64,000 nucleotides of DNA from Cupriavidus sp. P-10 (GCF_003402535.2 NZ_AP025170.1:2728001-2792000), one strand, 5' to 3'. Shown: positions 1-9,441, counted from the first letter of the stretch. Made by a program: numbers and translations. The notes: generated from the sequence alone by a model not told the origin.

Positions 1-216
1 AACGGTGCGTTCGTGCGGCACATATGGCACCAGTCTGATGCCAGCGCCCCGGCGCGCATCATGAGGCGGTGCCCCGCCGTTCGGCAGGCGCAGCCGGCAC
101 AACTTTACGCATGCCCCCGCAGCCTTCCGCGTGGCACCGCGCAAAGCGCATGCCAGGCGCGCGCCGATGGCATATATATTGCGGCATGGGAACACCAGAA
201 CCACGAGGGCCCAGCC

Positions 217-1431
217 ATGCTGTACCACGCGTACCAGACCTACGCGGACATGATACTGCCGGCGTGCACGCTGGCGGAACTGGCCGCCGCGACGCTGGCC
301 GCCCACCCCCGGGCGACCAGCTTCGACGCCGTACGCACGCTGCAGGCCGCCTGCGAGATCATCGCGCTCGGGCGCCTGACGCACCACCGTCCGGCCTTCG
401 GCATTGACAGCGCCATGGTTGCAGGCCGACCGGTGCCGGTCACCGAGGAAGTGGTGCTGCGCACGCCGTTCTGCTCGCTGCTGCACTTCCGCCGCCAGGG
501 CATCGGCGGCCAGCCGCGCGTGCTGCTGGTGGCGCCGATGTCCGGCCACTTTGCCACGCTGTTGCGCGGCACCGCGCAGACCATGCTGGCCGACCACGAC
601 GTCTATATCACCGACTGGCACAACCCGCGCGATATCCCGCTGATGGCCGGACGCTTCGGCTTCGATGAATTCGTGCAGCACCTGATCCACTTCCTGCAGG
701 CGCTTGGCGGCGGCACGCACGTGGTGGCGGTGTGCCAGCCCACGGTGGCCGCACTGGCGGCGGCGGCGATCATGGCCGAGGACGGCGACCCGGCCCAGCC
801 GCCCAGCCTGACTCTGATGGCCGGCCCGATCGACGCGCGGGTCAACCCGACCAAGGTCAACGAACTGGCCATCAGCCAGCCGATCGACTGGTTCGAGCGC
901 ACACTGATCAGCCTGGTGCCACTGCGCTTTGCCGGGGCGATGCGGCGCGTCTATCCGGGCCATGTGCAGCTGCTGGCCTTCATGAACATGAACCTGGAGC
1001 GCCATGAGCAGGCGCTGCGCGAACTCTACGCCTATCGCGAGCGCGGCGAGCATGACAAGGCCGACGCCATCCGCGACTTCTATATCGAATACTTCGCCAC
1101 CATGGACCTGACGGCGGAGTTCTACCTGGAAACCGTCAGCCTGGTGTTCCAGCGCTTCCTGCTGGCGCAGGGCCTGCTCGACGTGGCCGGTCGCCGCGTG
1201 TGCACAAGCGCCATCCGCCACACGGCGCTGCTCACGGTAGAGGGCGAGCGCGACGACATCTGCGCCATCGGCCAGACCATGGCCGCGCAGGATCTCTGCC
1301 CGAGCCTGCGGCCATACATGCGCACGCATCATGTGCAGACCGGGGTCGGCCACTACGGGGTGTTCAACGGCAAGCGCTGGGAGACACAGGTGTACCCACT
1401 GGTGCGCAATACGATCTACACCAGTAGCTGA
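217..1431 (+). CDS. phaZ: Intracellular polyhydroxyalkanoate (PHB) depolymerase
   Basis: Hydrolyses intracellular polyhydroxybutyrate granules to monomers or oligomers, so it is the mobilisation arm of carbon storage. The 404-residue product has the alpha/beta-hydrolase layout of the PhaZa1 type. The nucleophile motif AVCQP at about residues 171-175 carries Cys in place of the usual lipase-box Ser, a known hallmark of this family. The C-terminal GVGHYGVFNGKRW segment carries the likely catalytic His and is typical of these enzymes. The frame stays open upstream to position 13, but that extension has no family character; the ATG at 217 begins MLYHAYQTYAD, the expected N-terminus. An AT-rich stretch (catatatatt, 171-180) before it could be a -10 region. 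It is transcribed alone ahead of an epimerase gene. Family assignment is firm; which of several PhaZ paralogues it is cannot be told. Confidence 0.92.
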   Translation: MLYHAYQTYADMILPACTLAELAAATLAAHPRATSFDAVRTLQAACEIIALGRLTHHRPAFGIDSAMVAGRPVPVTEEVVLRTPFCSLLHFRRQGIGGQPRVLLVAPMSGHFATLLRGTAQTMLADHDVYITDWHNPRDIPLMAGRFGFDEFVQHLIHFLQALGGGTHVVAVCQPTVAALAAAAIMAEDGDPAQPPSLTLMAGPIDARVNPTKVNELAISQPIDWFERTLISLVPLRFAGAMRRVYPGHVQLLAFMNMNLERHEQALRELYAYRERGEHDKADAIRDFYIEYFATMDLTAEFYLETVSLVFQRFLLAQGLLDVAGRRVCTSAIRHTALLTVEGERDDICAIGQTMAAQDLCPSLRPYMRTHHVQTGVGHYGVFNGKRWETQVYPLVRNTIYTSS

Positions 1432-1509
1432 CGCCGGCGCGCCGCGGGCACTGCGATGCGGTGGCTTATCATGGCGGCTGCACGCGCCGGCGCGGCGCCT
1501 TCGACCACC

Positions 1510-2412
1510 ATGCCACTGCTTCCGACACAAGACTTCCAGGGCCAGACGCTGGTCCGCGTCGGCGATGCCGACAACTTCATGCTGCTCGCTCCGCAACACG
1601 GCGGCCGCCTGGTGCGCTGGGTGCATCGCGGCGAGGACATCCTGTACTGGCCCGACAACGCCGACTGGAGCCGCCCTGCCAAGGTACGCGGCGGCAATCC
1701 GCTGCTATTTCCATTTATCGGCCGGCACTTCGTCGACAGCGTCGCCGGGCAGTGGCGCGATCGGCAAGGCACCCTGCGGACGCTGGCGCAGCACGGCTTT
1801 GCGCGCGACCTGCCGTTCGACGTCACCGCGATCGATGCAGCCGGGTCAGTCACGATGACGCTGCGTGACAGTGTGCAGACACGGCCGGGCTACCCCTATG
1901 CATTTGTGTTCGACGCGGTGTACGCGCTGCTGCCCGACGGGCTGGAGGTCACGCTGCGCACCACCAACACCGGGGACCAGTCGCTACCCTGCTATCCCGG
2001 CCACCACTTCTACTTTGCGCTGCCGCACGCGCAGCGCGCCGCGTCGACACTGGCCTTGCCGCCGGCCGATCGCGTGCGCCAGCTGCCCGATGGCACTCCC
2101 GGTCCGGGCGATGCGGGCGAGCCCGCCTACCGGCTCGACGACCCGCGCCTGCAGGACACCTACCATGTGTTCCGCGGCGGTGCCGGCGCCATGCTGTCCA
2201 TGCCGGGGCGCACCATCTCCTTCGAACTGGACGTTGCCGGCAGCGTGCCGTGGCACGCCGTGACGACGTGGTCCGAAAGCGAACAGTCTGATTTCTATTG
2301 CGTGGAACCTTGGGTGGGATTGCCCGATGCGATCCACCACGGCCAAGGGCTGCGCTGGCTCGCGCCGGGCCAGTCGGAAAGCGCCGTGTGCCGGCTGCGG
2401 GTGACGGCCTGA
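1510..2412 (+). CDS. Aldose 1-epimerase (galactose mutarotase) family protein
   Basis: Predicted to interconvert alpha and beta anomers of a hexose or hexose-6-phosphate in the cytoplasm. The 300-residue protein shows the galactose mutarotase-like beta-sandwich pattern: an N-terminal APQHGGRLVRW segment, GGNPLLFPFIGRH near residue 60, and the YPGHHFYFAL motif near residue 160 with the conserved His pair. A late VEPWVGLPDAIHHGQG segment matches the family's C-terminal substrate loop. The reading frame extends to 1456, but that part (MRWLIMAAARAG) looks non-coding, so the ATG at 1510 is preferred. It lies 78 bases after phaZ on the same strand. The exact sugar is not determinable. Confidence 0.85.
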   Translation: MPLLPTQDFQGQTLVRVGDADNFMLLAPQHGGRLVRWVHRGEDILYWPDNADWSRPAKVRGGNPLLFPFIGRHFVDSVAGQWRDRQGTLRTLAQHGFARDLPFDVTAIDAAGSVTMTLRDSVQTRPGYPYAFVFDAVYALLPDGLEVTLRTTNTGDQSLPCYPGHHFYFALPHAQRAASTLALPPADRVRQLPDGTPGPGDAGEPAYRLDDPRLQDTYHVFRGGAGAMLSMPGRTISFELDVAGSVPWHAVTTWSESEQSDFYCVEPWVGLPDAIHHGQGLRWLAPGQSESAVCRLRVTA

Positions 2413-2445
2413 GGCAAAGCGACGGGGCGGCGGCTCAGTGTTCGC

Positions 2446-2823
2446 TCAGTGTTCAAAGTCCAGCCCGCCGATCAGAATGGCCGGATCCGCCTGCGACAAC
2501 GAGCCAAAATCGATGCCGCGCGGCTCCTGCCACGCGCGCAGCTTGCCCGGCAGTGCCGCCAGGTAGCCGGCAAAGCGCGCCTCGCCACCAGCGGCGAACA
2601 GCCGCTGCACCTCCAGGCCATCCCACGCCAGCGTGACATCGAGCGGATAGGCATGGCGCCGCAGTTCCGCCGGTCCGTCGCCCGTCATGCGCAGACTCGG
2701 GGGACGGTTCGGCGCCTCGGCAGGCAAGGCATGCAACTGCACGCGCCGGTGCAGCTTGGCGATGGCGTCGACGATGCGAGGCAAGCATTCCGCTTCAAAG
2801 CGGGCGTAGAAGTCCGTGGTCAA
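2446..2823 (-). CDS. Conserved hypothetical protein, 125 aa
   Basis: Unknown function. The 125-residue product begins MTTDFYARFEAECLPRI and has a regular alternating polar/hydrophobic pattern, no signal peptide and no membrane segment, so it is probably cytoplasmic. Third-position GC bias and a full-length frame on this strand favour it over the competing plus-strand frames. It sits between the convergent epimerase gene and the CoA-transferase gene, 70 bases downstream of the latter's stop, and may be the tail of that operon. No motif was recognised that would give a function. Confidence 0.6.
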   Translation of the reverse strand: MTTDFYARFEAECLPRIVDAIAKLHRRVQLHALPAEAPNRPPSLRMTGDGPAELRRHAYPLDVTLAWDGLEVQRLFAAGGEARFAGYLAALPGKLRAWQEPRGIDFGSLSQADPAILIGGLDFEH

Positions 2824-2893
2824 GGTCGGCCGTCCTGACGTTGCGAGTCGGAGGCGCCGGCTGCCCGGTATGGCGCGCCGGCGCTGCCAGCCA

Positions 2894-4027
2894 CTATACG
2901 CCGCCGTGCGCGCCAGCGGACGACCGGTACACCTGGAAGCCCAGCCCCGGCGACTGCACCTCGGTCTCCCCCTCCTGCAACGTCACCGGCCGCAGGCTGC
3001 CGTTCGCCATCGATTCCGCCGCAAACTCCGCGATGTTGCGTAGCCGGGCCGCCGGGATGCCGCGCGCGCTGAGTCGCGCTTCCAGCGCTGCCGCCGTACT
3101 GCCGGCCACGGCCCGCGCAATCGCCTGCTTCAGCGCGGCCGGGTCACGCGCGCGCACGAAGGCAGGCAAGGCGCCTGCATCAAGCGGAGCCTCGAACAGC
3201 GCCGGGTCCCGTGCGAGGTCGCCCTGCCCGAGCACATCCAGCAGCGCCAGCAACTGCCGCGGCGTATTGGCGCCAATGGCAAGCCAGCCGTCCTGCGTGC
3301 GAAAGAAATCCGCCGACGGGCTGCCCGAGTAGCCCTGGTTGCCTTGCCGGACCGGCACCGAGCCGGTGGTCATGGCATCGCAAGTCATTGGGTACATCAG
3401 CTGCATGCCCGCGGTTGCCATCGACACATCGAGCAGCATGCCGTGCCCGCTGCGCTCGCTTTCGCGCACACCCGCCAGGATCGCAAGGGCCGCCAGCATG
3501 CCGGTCGCCGAATCGATCACCGGGAAGCCCGTCTTCAGCGGCGGATCGCCTTCGCTGCCGCCCATCCAGGCCATGCCGGTGGCGGCCTGGACCACATGGT
3601 CGTACGCCGGCCGGCCATGCCAGTCCGGCGCACCGCGGCCAAACCCGGAAATGCTGCAATAGACCACGCGCGGATTGCGCGCGCGCACCGCCTCGTAGCC
3701 CAGGCCGAAGCGCTCGAGCACGCCGGGCCGCAGGTTGTCGACAAAGACGTCGCAGCGGCTGGCCAGCTCCAGTGCGTGCTCGCGCCCGGCTTCGTCCGAC
3801 AGGTCCAGCGCCAGCGACGACTTGCCTGCATTGAGCGCGACAAAGGCGGCATGGCCCCGGCCGGCGCGGCGCATCACGTCGCCGCCGCCGGCATGCTCGA
3901 CCTTGGTGACCTGCGCGCCCAGCTGCGACAGCAGGAACGTGGCGAACGGCCCGGCGATCACATGCGAGAAGTCGAGCACGCTGATGCCGGACAGCGGTGC
4001 AAAGGCGGTATGTTGGGTAAGCGTCAT
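2894..4027 (-). CDS. CaiB/BaiF family (class III) CoA-transferase
   Basis: Moves CoA between acyl-CoA and a free carboxylic acid; the substrate is unknown. The 377-residue product opens with the family signature LSGISVLDFSHVIAGPFATF and GAQVTKVE, then SLALDLSDEAG, and has PAYDHVVQAATGMAWMGG near residues 150-170, whose Asp corresponds to the catalytic Asp of class III enzymes such as formyl-CoA transferase. Start at 4027 gives MTLTQHTAFAPLSG; the frame is open further upstream into the next gene but lacks family sequence. It lies 8 bases downstream of a Bug-type receptor gene, so the two are very likely co-transcribed. That pairing is common in Burkholderiaceae carboxylate catabolism. It is probably controlled by the divergent LysR regulator. 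Confidence 0.9.
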   Translation of the reverse strand: MTLTQHTAFAPLSGISVLDFSHVIAGPFATFLLSQLGAQVTKVEHAGGGDVMRRAGRGHAAFVALNAGKSSLALDLSDEAGREHALELASRCDVFVDNLRPGVLERFGLGYEAVRARNPRVVYCSISGFGRGAPDWHGRPAYDHVVQAATGMAWMGGSEGDPPLKTGFPVIDSATGMLAALAILAGVRESERSGHGMLLDVSMATAGMQLMYPMTCDAMTTGSVPVRQGNQGYSGSPSADFFRTQDGWLAIGANTPRQLLALLDVLGQGDLARDPALFEAPLDAGALPAFVRARDPAALKQAIARAVAGSTAAALEARLSARGIPAARLRNIAEFAAESMANGSLRPVTLQEGETEVQSPGLGFQVYRSSAGAHGGV

Positions 4028-4035
4028 GGCGGGCC

Positions 4036-5049
4036 TTATTCGATGGTGATGCGGTTCTTGTCGATGACGCGGCGCATGCGCGCGCTCTCGTCGGCGACCA
4101 GCCTCGAAAATGCTTCGGGCGTCGGCGTCGGCGCGATCACCGCGCCCATTTCGGTGTAGAGCCGGCGCAGGCCGGGATCGTCCAGCGCCTTCAGGATCGC
4201 GGCATGCAACCGAACCACGATCGGCGCCGGCAGGTTGGGCGGCGCCCACACGCCGCTCCACGCATCGAGGTCGAGATCCTTGCGCCCGAGCGCTTCGTCC
4301 AGCGTCGGCACCTGCGGCAGCGCGGCGGCGCGGCTGGCCGACGTCACCGCCAGCGCGCGGACCTTGCCAGCGCCGAGCTGTGGCAGAGCCGTCGTCGCCA
4401 CGGGGAAGCCGAACTGGGTATCGCCCTTGAGCAGCGACGGCACGATTTCCACCGAGCCCTTGTACGGCACGTGCACCACGTCGATCCCCGCGGCCGCAGC
4501 GAACGCCGCGCCCGACACATGCGCCGCCGAGCCGATCCCGCCGGAAGCGAAGTTCAGCGCGCCCGGCGCCCGCCGTGCCGCTGCAACGAGATCGGCCACG
4601 GTCCGATACGGCGAGCCGGCGCTGACTATCAGCACCGCCGGGCTGACGCCGACGCGAACGATGTGGGTGAATGCCGCGGGATCGAATTTCGCGCCCGGCT
4701 GCAACAGCTTCTGCGTCACGTGGGTGGAAGCGCCAAGCATCAGGGTGTAGCCATCGGCCGGCTGCTGCGCAACGAACTCGGCCGCCAGGATGCCGCCGGC
4801 CCCCACCTTGTTCTCGACCACGACCGGCTGGCCGAGCTGTTTCGCCAGCACCTCGGCCAGCTTGCGGGTCTGGATGTCGGGCCCGCCGCCGGCCGCGTAG
4901 GGCACGACCAGCCGTATCGGCCGGCTTGGATAAGGCTGTGCCGCGCGGCTTACGCCGGACAGGCCCAGTGCGCCGGCGGCCGGCAGGGCCAGCATCGACT
5001 TCAGCAGCAGGCGGCGCATGGGGCTGCGCCCGCCGGGATTGGTTTGCAT
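4036..5049 (-). CDS. Bug-family (TctC-like) periplasmic solute receptor
   Basis: Periplasmic binding protein of the tripartite tricarboxylate receptor family; it probably captures a small carboxylate. The N-terminus has a short signal sequence (RRLLLKSMLALPAAGALGLSG, processed before AQPYPSRPIR). YPSRPIRLVVPYAAGGGPD is the diagnostic Bug motif, followed by GQPVVVENKVGAGG. The 337-residue length is typical. Start 5049 is chosen because AGGAG lies just upstream; a GTG at 5064 is possible. No TctA/TctB membrane genes are nearby, which is usual for the expanded Bug paralogues of this group. It is first in an operon with the CoA-transferase and divergent from the LysR gene by 90 bases. Confidence 0.92.
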   Translation of the reverse strand: MQTNPGGRSPMRRLLLKSMLALPAAGALGLSGVSRAAQPYPSRPIRLVVPYAAGGGPDIQTRKLAEVLAKQLGQPVVVENKVGAGGILAAEFVAQQPADGYTLMLGASTHVTQKLLQPGAKFDPAAFTHIVRVGVSPAVLIVSAGSPYRTVADLVAAARRAPGALNFASGGIGSAAHVSGAAFAAAAGIDVVHVPYKGSVEIVPSLLKGDTQFGFPVATTALPQLGAGKVRALAVTSASRAAALPQVPTLDEALGRKDLDLDAWSGVWAPPNLPAPIVVRLHAAILKALDDPGLRRLYTEMGAVIAPTPTPEAFSRLVADESARMRRVIDKNRITIE

Positions 5050-5139
5050 CGCAGGTCTCCTCACTGGTTTGACCCGATTGTCCGGCCCGACGTCATTCGA
5101 AACAATTATCCAGTTCTGATAGAGCCATCACGATTTGTT
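5050..5139. promoter_or_regulatory. Divergent promoter region between Bug receptor and LysR regulator
   Basis: This 90-base gap separates the start codons of the receptor operon (leftward) and the LysR gene (rightward), the classic arrangement in which a LysR protein controls both itself and its neighbour. An imperfect inverted repeat, ATTGT at 5077-5081 and ACAAT at 5102-5106, could be part of the operator; this is pattern recognition only. The receptor's ribosome site (AGGAG) lies at the left edge. Confidence 0.4.
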
Positions 5140-6120
5140 ATGAGCAAAGCCCCTTCCGCACCGGCATCGCCAAACCGCATCGACCGGCTGCGCATCCGGC
5201 ACCTGCGGTTGCTGGACCTCGTCGCTCGCAGCGGCTCGCTGACCGCAGCGGGCGAAGCGCTGCACATCAGCCAGCCCGCCGTCACCAAGATGCTGCAGGA
5301 GCTGGAGCAGGCCTTCGGCTGCCGGCTGATCGAGCGCACCACGCGCGGCGGGCGCCTGACAACGGCGGGCGAACGCGCGCTGGAACGGCTGCGGGTGGTG
5401 CTGGGGGCGATCGATGCCGCCAGCGAGGCGCTGCAGGCCAGCCCGGAAGTGCCGCTGGTGCGGCTGGGCATGCTGCCGCTGGTGGGCGTCGAGGTGCTGC
5501 CGAAAGTGGTCGCGCTGCTGCGCAGCCACGGCACGCTGCCCCGGCTGGCCGTGCGCGAACATACCGTGGGCGGCCTGACCGCATTGCTCGGCGACGGTGA
5601 ACTGGACTGCGTGATCGGGCGGCTGCAGAAGGAAGACGTCGACCAGCTCCAGGCGCAGTTGCACATCACGCCATTGCGGGACGAATACCTGGCAGTCGCC
5701 TGCGCACCCGACCACGTGCTGGCCCGGCGCCGCGATATTACGCTGGCCGACCTGCACGCCGGTCCATGGATCCTGCCACCGCGCGGCACCCACACCCGCG
5801 ACGTATTCGAGCAACCCTTCCTGAATGCAGGGCAACTGCCGCCGACGCCGCATATCGAATCGGCCTCCTTCCACAGCAACCTGGCCATGACTGCCGCAGG
5901 CGGTTTTCTTACCGTGGCGCCAGCAAGCGCGCTTGCTCCCTATGTGGCGATGTCGATGGTGCAGGAAGTGCGGCTGCGCACGCAGCTCGCCTCTGGGCGG
6001 CTGGTTTTCATCACGCCAGCGGATACTGAGACGCCGCCCGCCGTTACGGCTCTACGGCAGGCCCTGGAAGCGGTGGCGCGCGAGCCCGCGCAACCGACGG
6101 GGCGCTCGCCGCGCCGCTGA
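5140..6120 (+). CDS. LysR-family transcriptional regulator
   Basis: DNA-binding activator or repressor, probably of the divergent CoA-transferase/Bug operon. The 326-residue product has the N-terminal winged helix-turn-helix (residues about 14-75, with LRLLDLVARSGSLTAAGEAL and SQPAVTKMLQELE) and a C-terminal periplasmic-binding-like effector domain. ATG at 5140 gives MSKAPSAPASPNRIDRLRIRHLRLL. The frame is open back to 4204 only because of the antisense receptor gene. The effector is unknown but is plausibly the carboxylate or acyl-CoA handled by the neighbouring genes. Confidence 0.93.
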   Translation: MSKAPSAPASPNRIDRLRIRHLRLLDLVARSGSLTAAGEALHISQPAVTKMLQELEQAFGCRLIERTTRGGRLTTAGERALERLRVVLGAIDAASEALQASPEVPLVRLGMLPLVGVEVLPKVVALLRSHGTLPRLAVREHTVGGLTALLGDGELDCVIGRLQKEDVDQLQAQLHITPLRDEYLAVACAPDHVLARRRDITLADLHAGPWILPPRGTHTRDVFEQPFLNAGQLPPTPHIESASFHSNLAMTAAGGFLTVAPASALAPYVAMSMVQEVRLRTQLASGRLVFITPADTETPPAVTALRQALEAVAREPAQPTGRSPRR

Positions 6121-7164
6121 CCGCGCGCCGCACCCCCCAAATAGCTTCGTTATGGTGCGATGCAAACTGGCAAATTGCAGGTGCCGGCCGCGCCCACGCA
6201 AGGTCCCCGTTTAGGACCAGTGGAGACAGTTGATGACATGGACACTAGGCAACTGGCCACGATGCTGCTTGGCAGCGGCGCCGCGCAGGCACAGGCGATC
6301 GGCCCCGGCTTGTTCGACATGATGGCGGTACGTGACGAAAGCACGCTCGCGTCGGTGATTTCCCGCGCGATGCCGTGGTGCCCTGCTGGGCGTGTCCCCG
6401 CAAGCGCGATATCGTACTGCGCTTCGAAGGTCGCGATGTCGTCGCGGGCCTTGGCAAGTCCATAGTCCAACATAGCCTCCACCGAAAGAAACAACGCCGC
6501 TCCCAAATTCAGTTCATAGAGCACGGTCGGAGATTCGGACGCATCGGCGCGCCGTTGGTAGCTGCGCTGGTGTATCGCACGGCATTGCCAGCACCTTGGC
6601 CGGCCCGCCCTCATCGGATTTCGGTTTGGCCTGGATCTAAACCCGATGCTGGGGCACTGTGCATCCCGGCGCGCATGCCGAGCATGCCTGGACTATGGCG
6701 TGGATGTGCTCAAAGGCTCGCCGGATTCCATGCAGTGGTAGAGGTCCACCTGTCGCATCGGCACCTGACGGGATACCGTGGACCTACCGTTCGCAGCTCA
6801 TATTCGGCCATGTGAAATCCGAGCGGCCGTTGGTGAAAATTGAGCCACATAGTGATACGGCGGCAGACCGGGATGCCGGTGTTTTCGCCAAAGTCGAATT
6901 CCACCTGATAGTGGCCGGCAAGCACTCATTCAGGAAGTTCCTGAACCACCTTGGCGATCATCTGGTTAAACACTGACAAACACACTTGTACTAGCCCCCT
7001 GCGTCATTGAAATGGCACCGGTCGAATTCGTCGCGATGTATCGTCGTACTTCCACTTGTTGAGAGTGGCCCTGGCTCATTGCCATTTCTTCGTGCGACGA
7101 TGCAGCAGTCCTCGCACCCTCGCACGGTTCGTTGCCGGGCTTAATGAGACACGTACGGAGCAGA
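6121..7164. other. Degenerate region with no convincing intact gene
   Basis: This is about 1 kb after the LysR gene with short overlapping frames on both strands and no clear codon-bias winner. A minus-strand frame at 6710-6925 (GHYQVEFDFGENTGIPVCRR) is preceded in the same frame by FNQMIAKVVQELPE and a TGA, which looks like either two small genes or one interrupted gene. The 6150-6614 minus frame is also open but unrecognised. I read the stretch as decayed mobile-element DNA at the left side of the island that ends near tRNA-Gly. Confidence 0.4.
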
Positions 7165-7455
7165 CTATGACACGTCTGGCCAAACGTTCAGATGCACCAT
7201 CACGCGGATGCAGCCCAACTCGCGTAGGTACGCCAAGGTCTTTTCCAGCCGATCAAATCGGTGCGGGCACTCACGAGACGAGCGCAACCACTGGTAACCA
7301 TTGATGCGCACGTGCCAGCCTTCCGGCGTCTGCAACAGCTCGACAAATCCCACTAGACCACGCTCAAGCGAGGCCATGAACTGGTGTTCTAACAGGTTGG
7401 GCAAAGTATCTCTCCTTCGCAAAAAACATCGAATTAGGTCAAAGGAAATTCGCAT
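7165..7455 (-). CDS. Hypothetical protein, 96 aa, island-associated
   Basis: Unknown function. The 96-residue product starts MRISFDLIRCFLRRRDTLPN and contains ERGLVGFVELLQTPEGWHVRINGYQ-type sequence with a regular secondary-structure pattern. ATG at 7455 is chosen because GGAGG sits 5 bases upstream; a longer start at 7503 is possible. It lies just downstream of the integrase gene on the same strand, so it may belong to the same mobile element. No signal peptide or membrane segment is visible. Confidence 0.5.
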   Translation of the reverse strand: MRISFDLIRCFLRRRDTLPNLLEHQFMASLERGLVGFVELLQTPEGWHVRINGYQWLRSSRECPHRFDRLEKTLAYLRELGCIRVMVHLNVWPDVS

Positions 7456-7512
7456 CGCAGCCTCCGAATGGGCAGCAGCGTGGGTTTTATTGAGCAGGGC
7501 CACAGCAACGCG

Positions 7513-8400
7513 TTAGCGGCCCAGATAAACGGCAGTAATCTCCTCGCGATTGTGACCGAGCTCTCCTGAAACCTGCAGTCGCGCTGAACGATCTACAGCC
7601 CGCTGTTGCTGCGTGAGCTCTGCTGAAACTGGGCCACCTGCGGCAGGAGCTGGCCAGCCAGTGAGCTGCTGGTAACGACGCTGTGCATACGCATGCCGAA
7701 GTCCATGTAACTTCGACAGGCCAGCCTTTTCAACCGCCGACTTATAGCGATGAAGCTGATCGACATACTTGAGATCCTTAGGAATCATCGACCCGCTTTC
7801 ACAGAAGGCAGTCGCACGCGCAAGTACGGCCCGCTGATGCTCATCGGTGATAGGTATAGCGCGTGCCCGACCTCCCTTACACCACGTTGGCCCGAGGTGA
7901 ATCTCCTGCACTACATCCGCCGTCAGACCTGCCAGCGCATATTTCGCCTGAAACTTGAGGCACTCCTCTCGACGCAGGCCAAAGGCCTGCTGCAACTCGA
8001 CAGAACAGCGCAGACGCTCGTCGGCAATCTTCTCAAGATCCCCCGACGTGAGCACCAGTGCCTTCGAAATGTTGGTGACATAGCGGCGCCTACCAATACC
8101 CGACTCGGCATTGGTGCGTGGGACGCAATTTTGCTTGCCAACCTTCTCTGCCCACCACCGCACATGTGACATACGGTTTTTCATGGTGCCCACAACAATA
8201 CCGGAGGCCTTCCAGCGCTCAACCAACGCGGCAACATGTTTTGGCTTCAACCCGGTAGCGGGAAGCGTCCGGAAGCCCATATCTTTAAGGTCATGAGCCA
8301 CCTGTGCGAGCACTTCCCTGCGGGCCGCTCGGGTCGCATACGAGCCATCACGATTGCGCTCAACCAGGCGCATTAGGTCAGCAAATATATCGATCTTCAT
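7513..8400 (-). CDS. Tyrosine recombinase / phage-type integrase
   Basis: Site-specific recombinase that would integrate or excise the surrounding element. The 295-residue product has an N-terminal SAM-like core-binding region (to about residue 110) and a C-terminal catalytic domain. Candidate catalytic residues are visible in order: Arg in FGLRREECLKF, Lys in WCKGGRARAIP, His-x-x-Arg in LHGLRHAYAQRR, His in ELGHNRE, and the terminal Tyr nucleophile in TAVYLGR. ATG at 8400 has AGGA upstream. The protein appears complete, unlike the second integrase remnant at 10.4-10.8 kb. Domain style resembles the 'integrase domain-containing' proteins of proteobacterial islands. Its attachment site was not identified. 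Confidence 0.85.
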   Translation of the reverse strand: MKIDIFADLMRLVERNRDGSYATRAARREVLAQVAHDLKDMGFRTLPATGLKPKHVAALVERWKASGIVVGTMKNRMSHVRWWAEKVGKQNCVPRTNAESGIGRRRYVTNISKALVLTSGDLEKIADERLRCSVELQQAFGLRREECLKFQAKYALAGLTADVVQEIHLGPTWCKGGRARAIPITDEHQRAVLARATAFCESGSMIPKDLKYVDQLHRYKSAVEKAGLSKLHGLRHAYAQRRYQQLTGWPAPAAGGPVSAELTQQQRAVDRSARLQVSGELGHNREEITAVYLGR

Positions 8401-8598
8401 CGGGATCCTCACTTGGTCAGTCTTAACGTTGGTCAGTGTTAACTGCGGCTGGCTAAACCAGCCCTAGCACCGTGACCCTTGGGTACGCGGTACGGGTACA
8501 ACGACCAGCCTCGGCATTACCAGCCGGCCTGTGCGTCCCGTCGGGCACACACAGACGTTCTGGCGACAACATGCCGGGGCTACGTGAGGCGGAGCCCT

Positions 8599-8793
8599 AT
8601 GTCCACCTTCATTGCTTTCCAAACGGGCAACCGGTTGGTTCCGTTGGATGTCTGCTTTGAGAGTGCAGACGAACTCGCCAGAAGAGTTCTGGCTATGCTC
8701 AGATGTGCTGAGGAAATAAGGAGAGGGGAAGGGCGTTGCCCCCTTATCGACGCTGCCGGATACGGCAATAGCGAAAGGGCAAGAATGACGTGA
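8599..8793 (+). CDS. Small hypothetical protein, 64 aa
   Basis: Short ORF starting MSTFIAFQTGNRLVPLDVCF with GGAG a few bases upstream. The product looks soluble and has an amphipathic ADELARRVLAMLRCAEEI helix. It is divergent from the integrase gene. No homologous family was recognised, and it may be an accessory gene of the element or chance. Confidence 0.35.
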   Translation: MSTFIAFQTGNRLVPLDVCFESADELARRVLAMLRCAEEIRRGEGRCPLIDAAGYGNSERARMT

Positions 8794-9441
8794 CAGCGAG
8801 GCATGCGAAGCCCTCGGCTAAGGTCAGGAAAGGCGGGAAAGGGAATGACCTCCGCAACTGCTACGGTACGGAGCACCATCGAAGGATGGTTGACCAGAAA
8901 TTGGACGGACTTAGACAGCCCAGCCGATCAGCCAAAAAATGTAGACGGGTTATGACTAGAACAGTAGTTACAGCGCCAACCGCCTCACCACATAGTAGTC
9001 ACGCCACGTCCAGCTGTGGCACGCAATGCCAATGTCGATGCCCAAAGGGCGAGAAGTGCTCAGTAGATTAATGTGTCACATCGATTTTGGCAAGCCCGTC
9101 AATATCCCGTGCTGCCATTCGGAGACCCTCTCGTGTTATCGGACTGCCTGCGCAGCAGTCAACGGGGTCCATACACGGGATGATTTGGAACAAACACCCC
9201 ACCTCAAGGAGGGTCGCAAGGGCGCGAATTACGCATTAAATGACGGCGATGGGCTATTAGGACAAATCGTGATCTGCACAATCCTGACGACATCGACAAC
9301 GGCAGCCTCGCAGATGGCGCTCTTCGCGCTCTTTCTCCTGAGCGCGAAGACCGTTCCGAGCAACCCAAATGAAGAAGGCCGCGATGGGGGCCCCTATCAC
9401 CAAGACAGCCAAACCGATCGTCATAGCAATCCTCCCGAACT
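8794..9441. other. Gene-poor stretch in the island
   Basis: About 650 bases with only short, low-quality frames on the plus strand (8790-9071 and 9026-9457) that lack a ribosome site or recognisable composition. GC is visibly lower than in the flanking core genes. No RNA gene or repeat array was seen. Confidence 0.35.

Noticed and set aside
4204..5139. N-terminal extension of the LysR gene
   Set aside because: The extra 312 codons are antisense to the Bug receptor; LysR homology starts only after the ATG at 5140.
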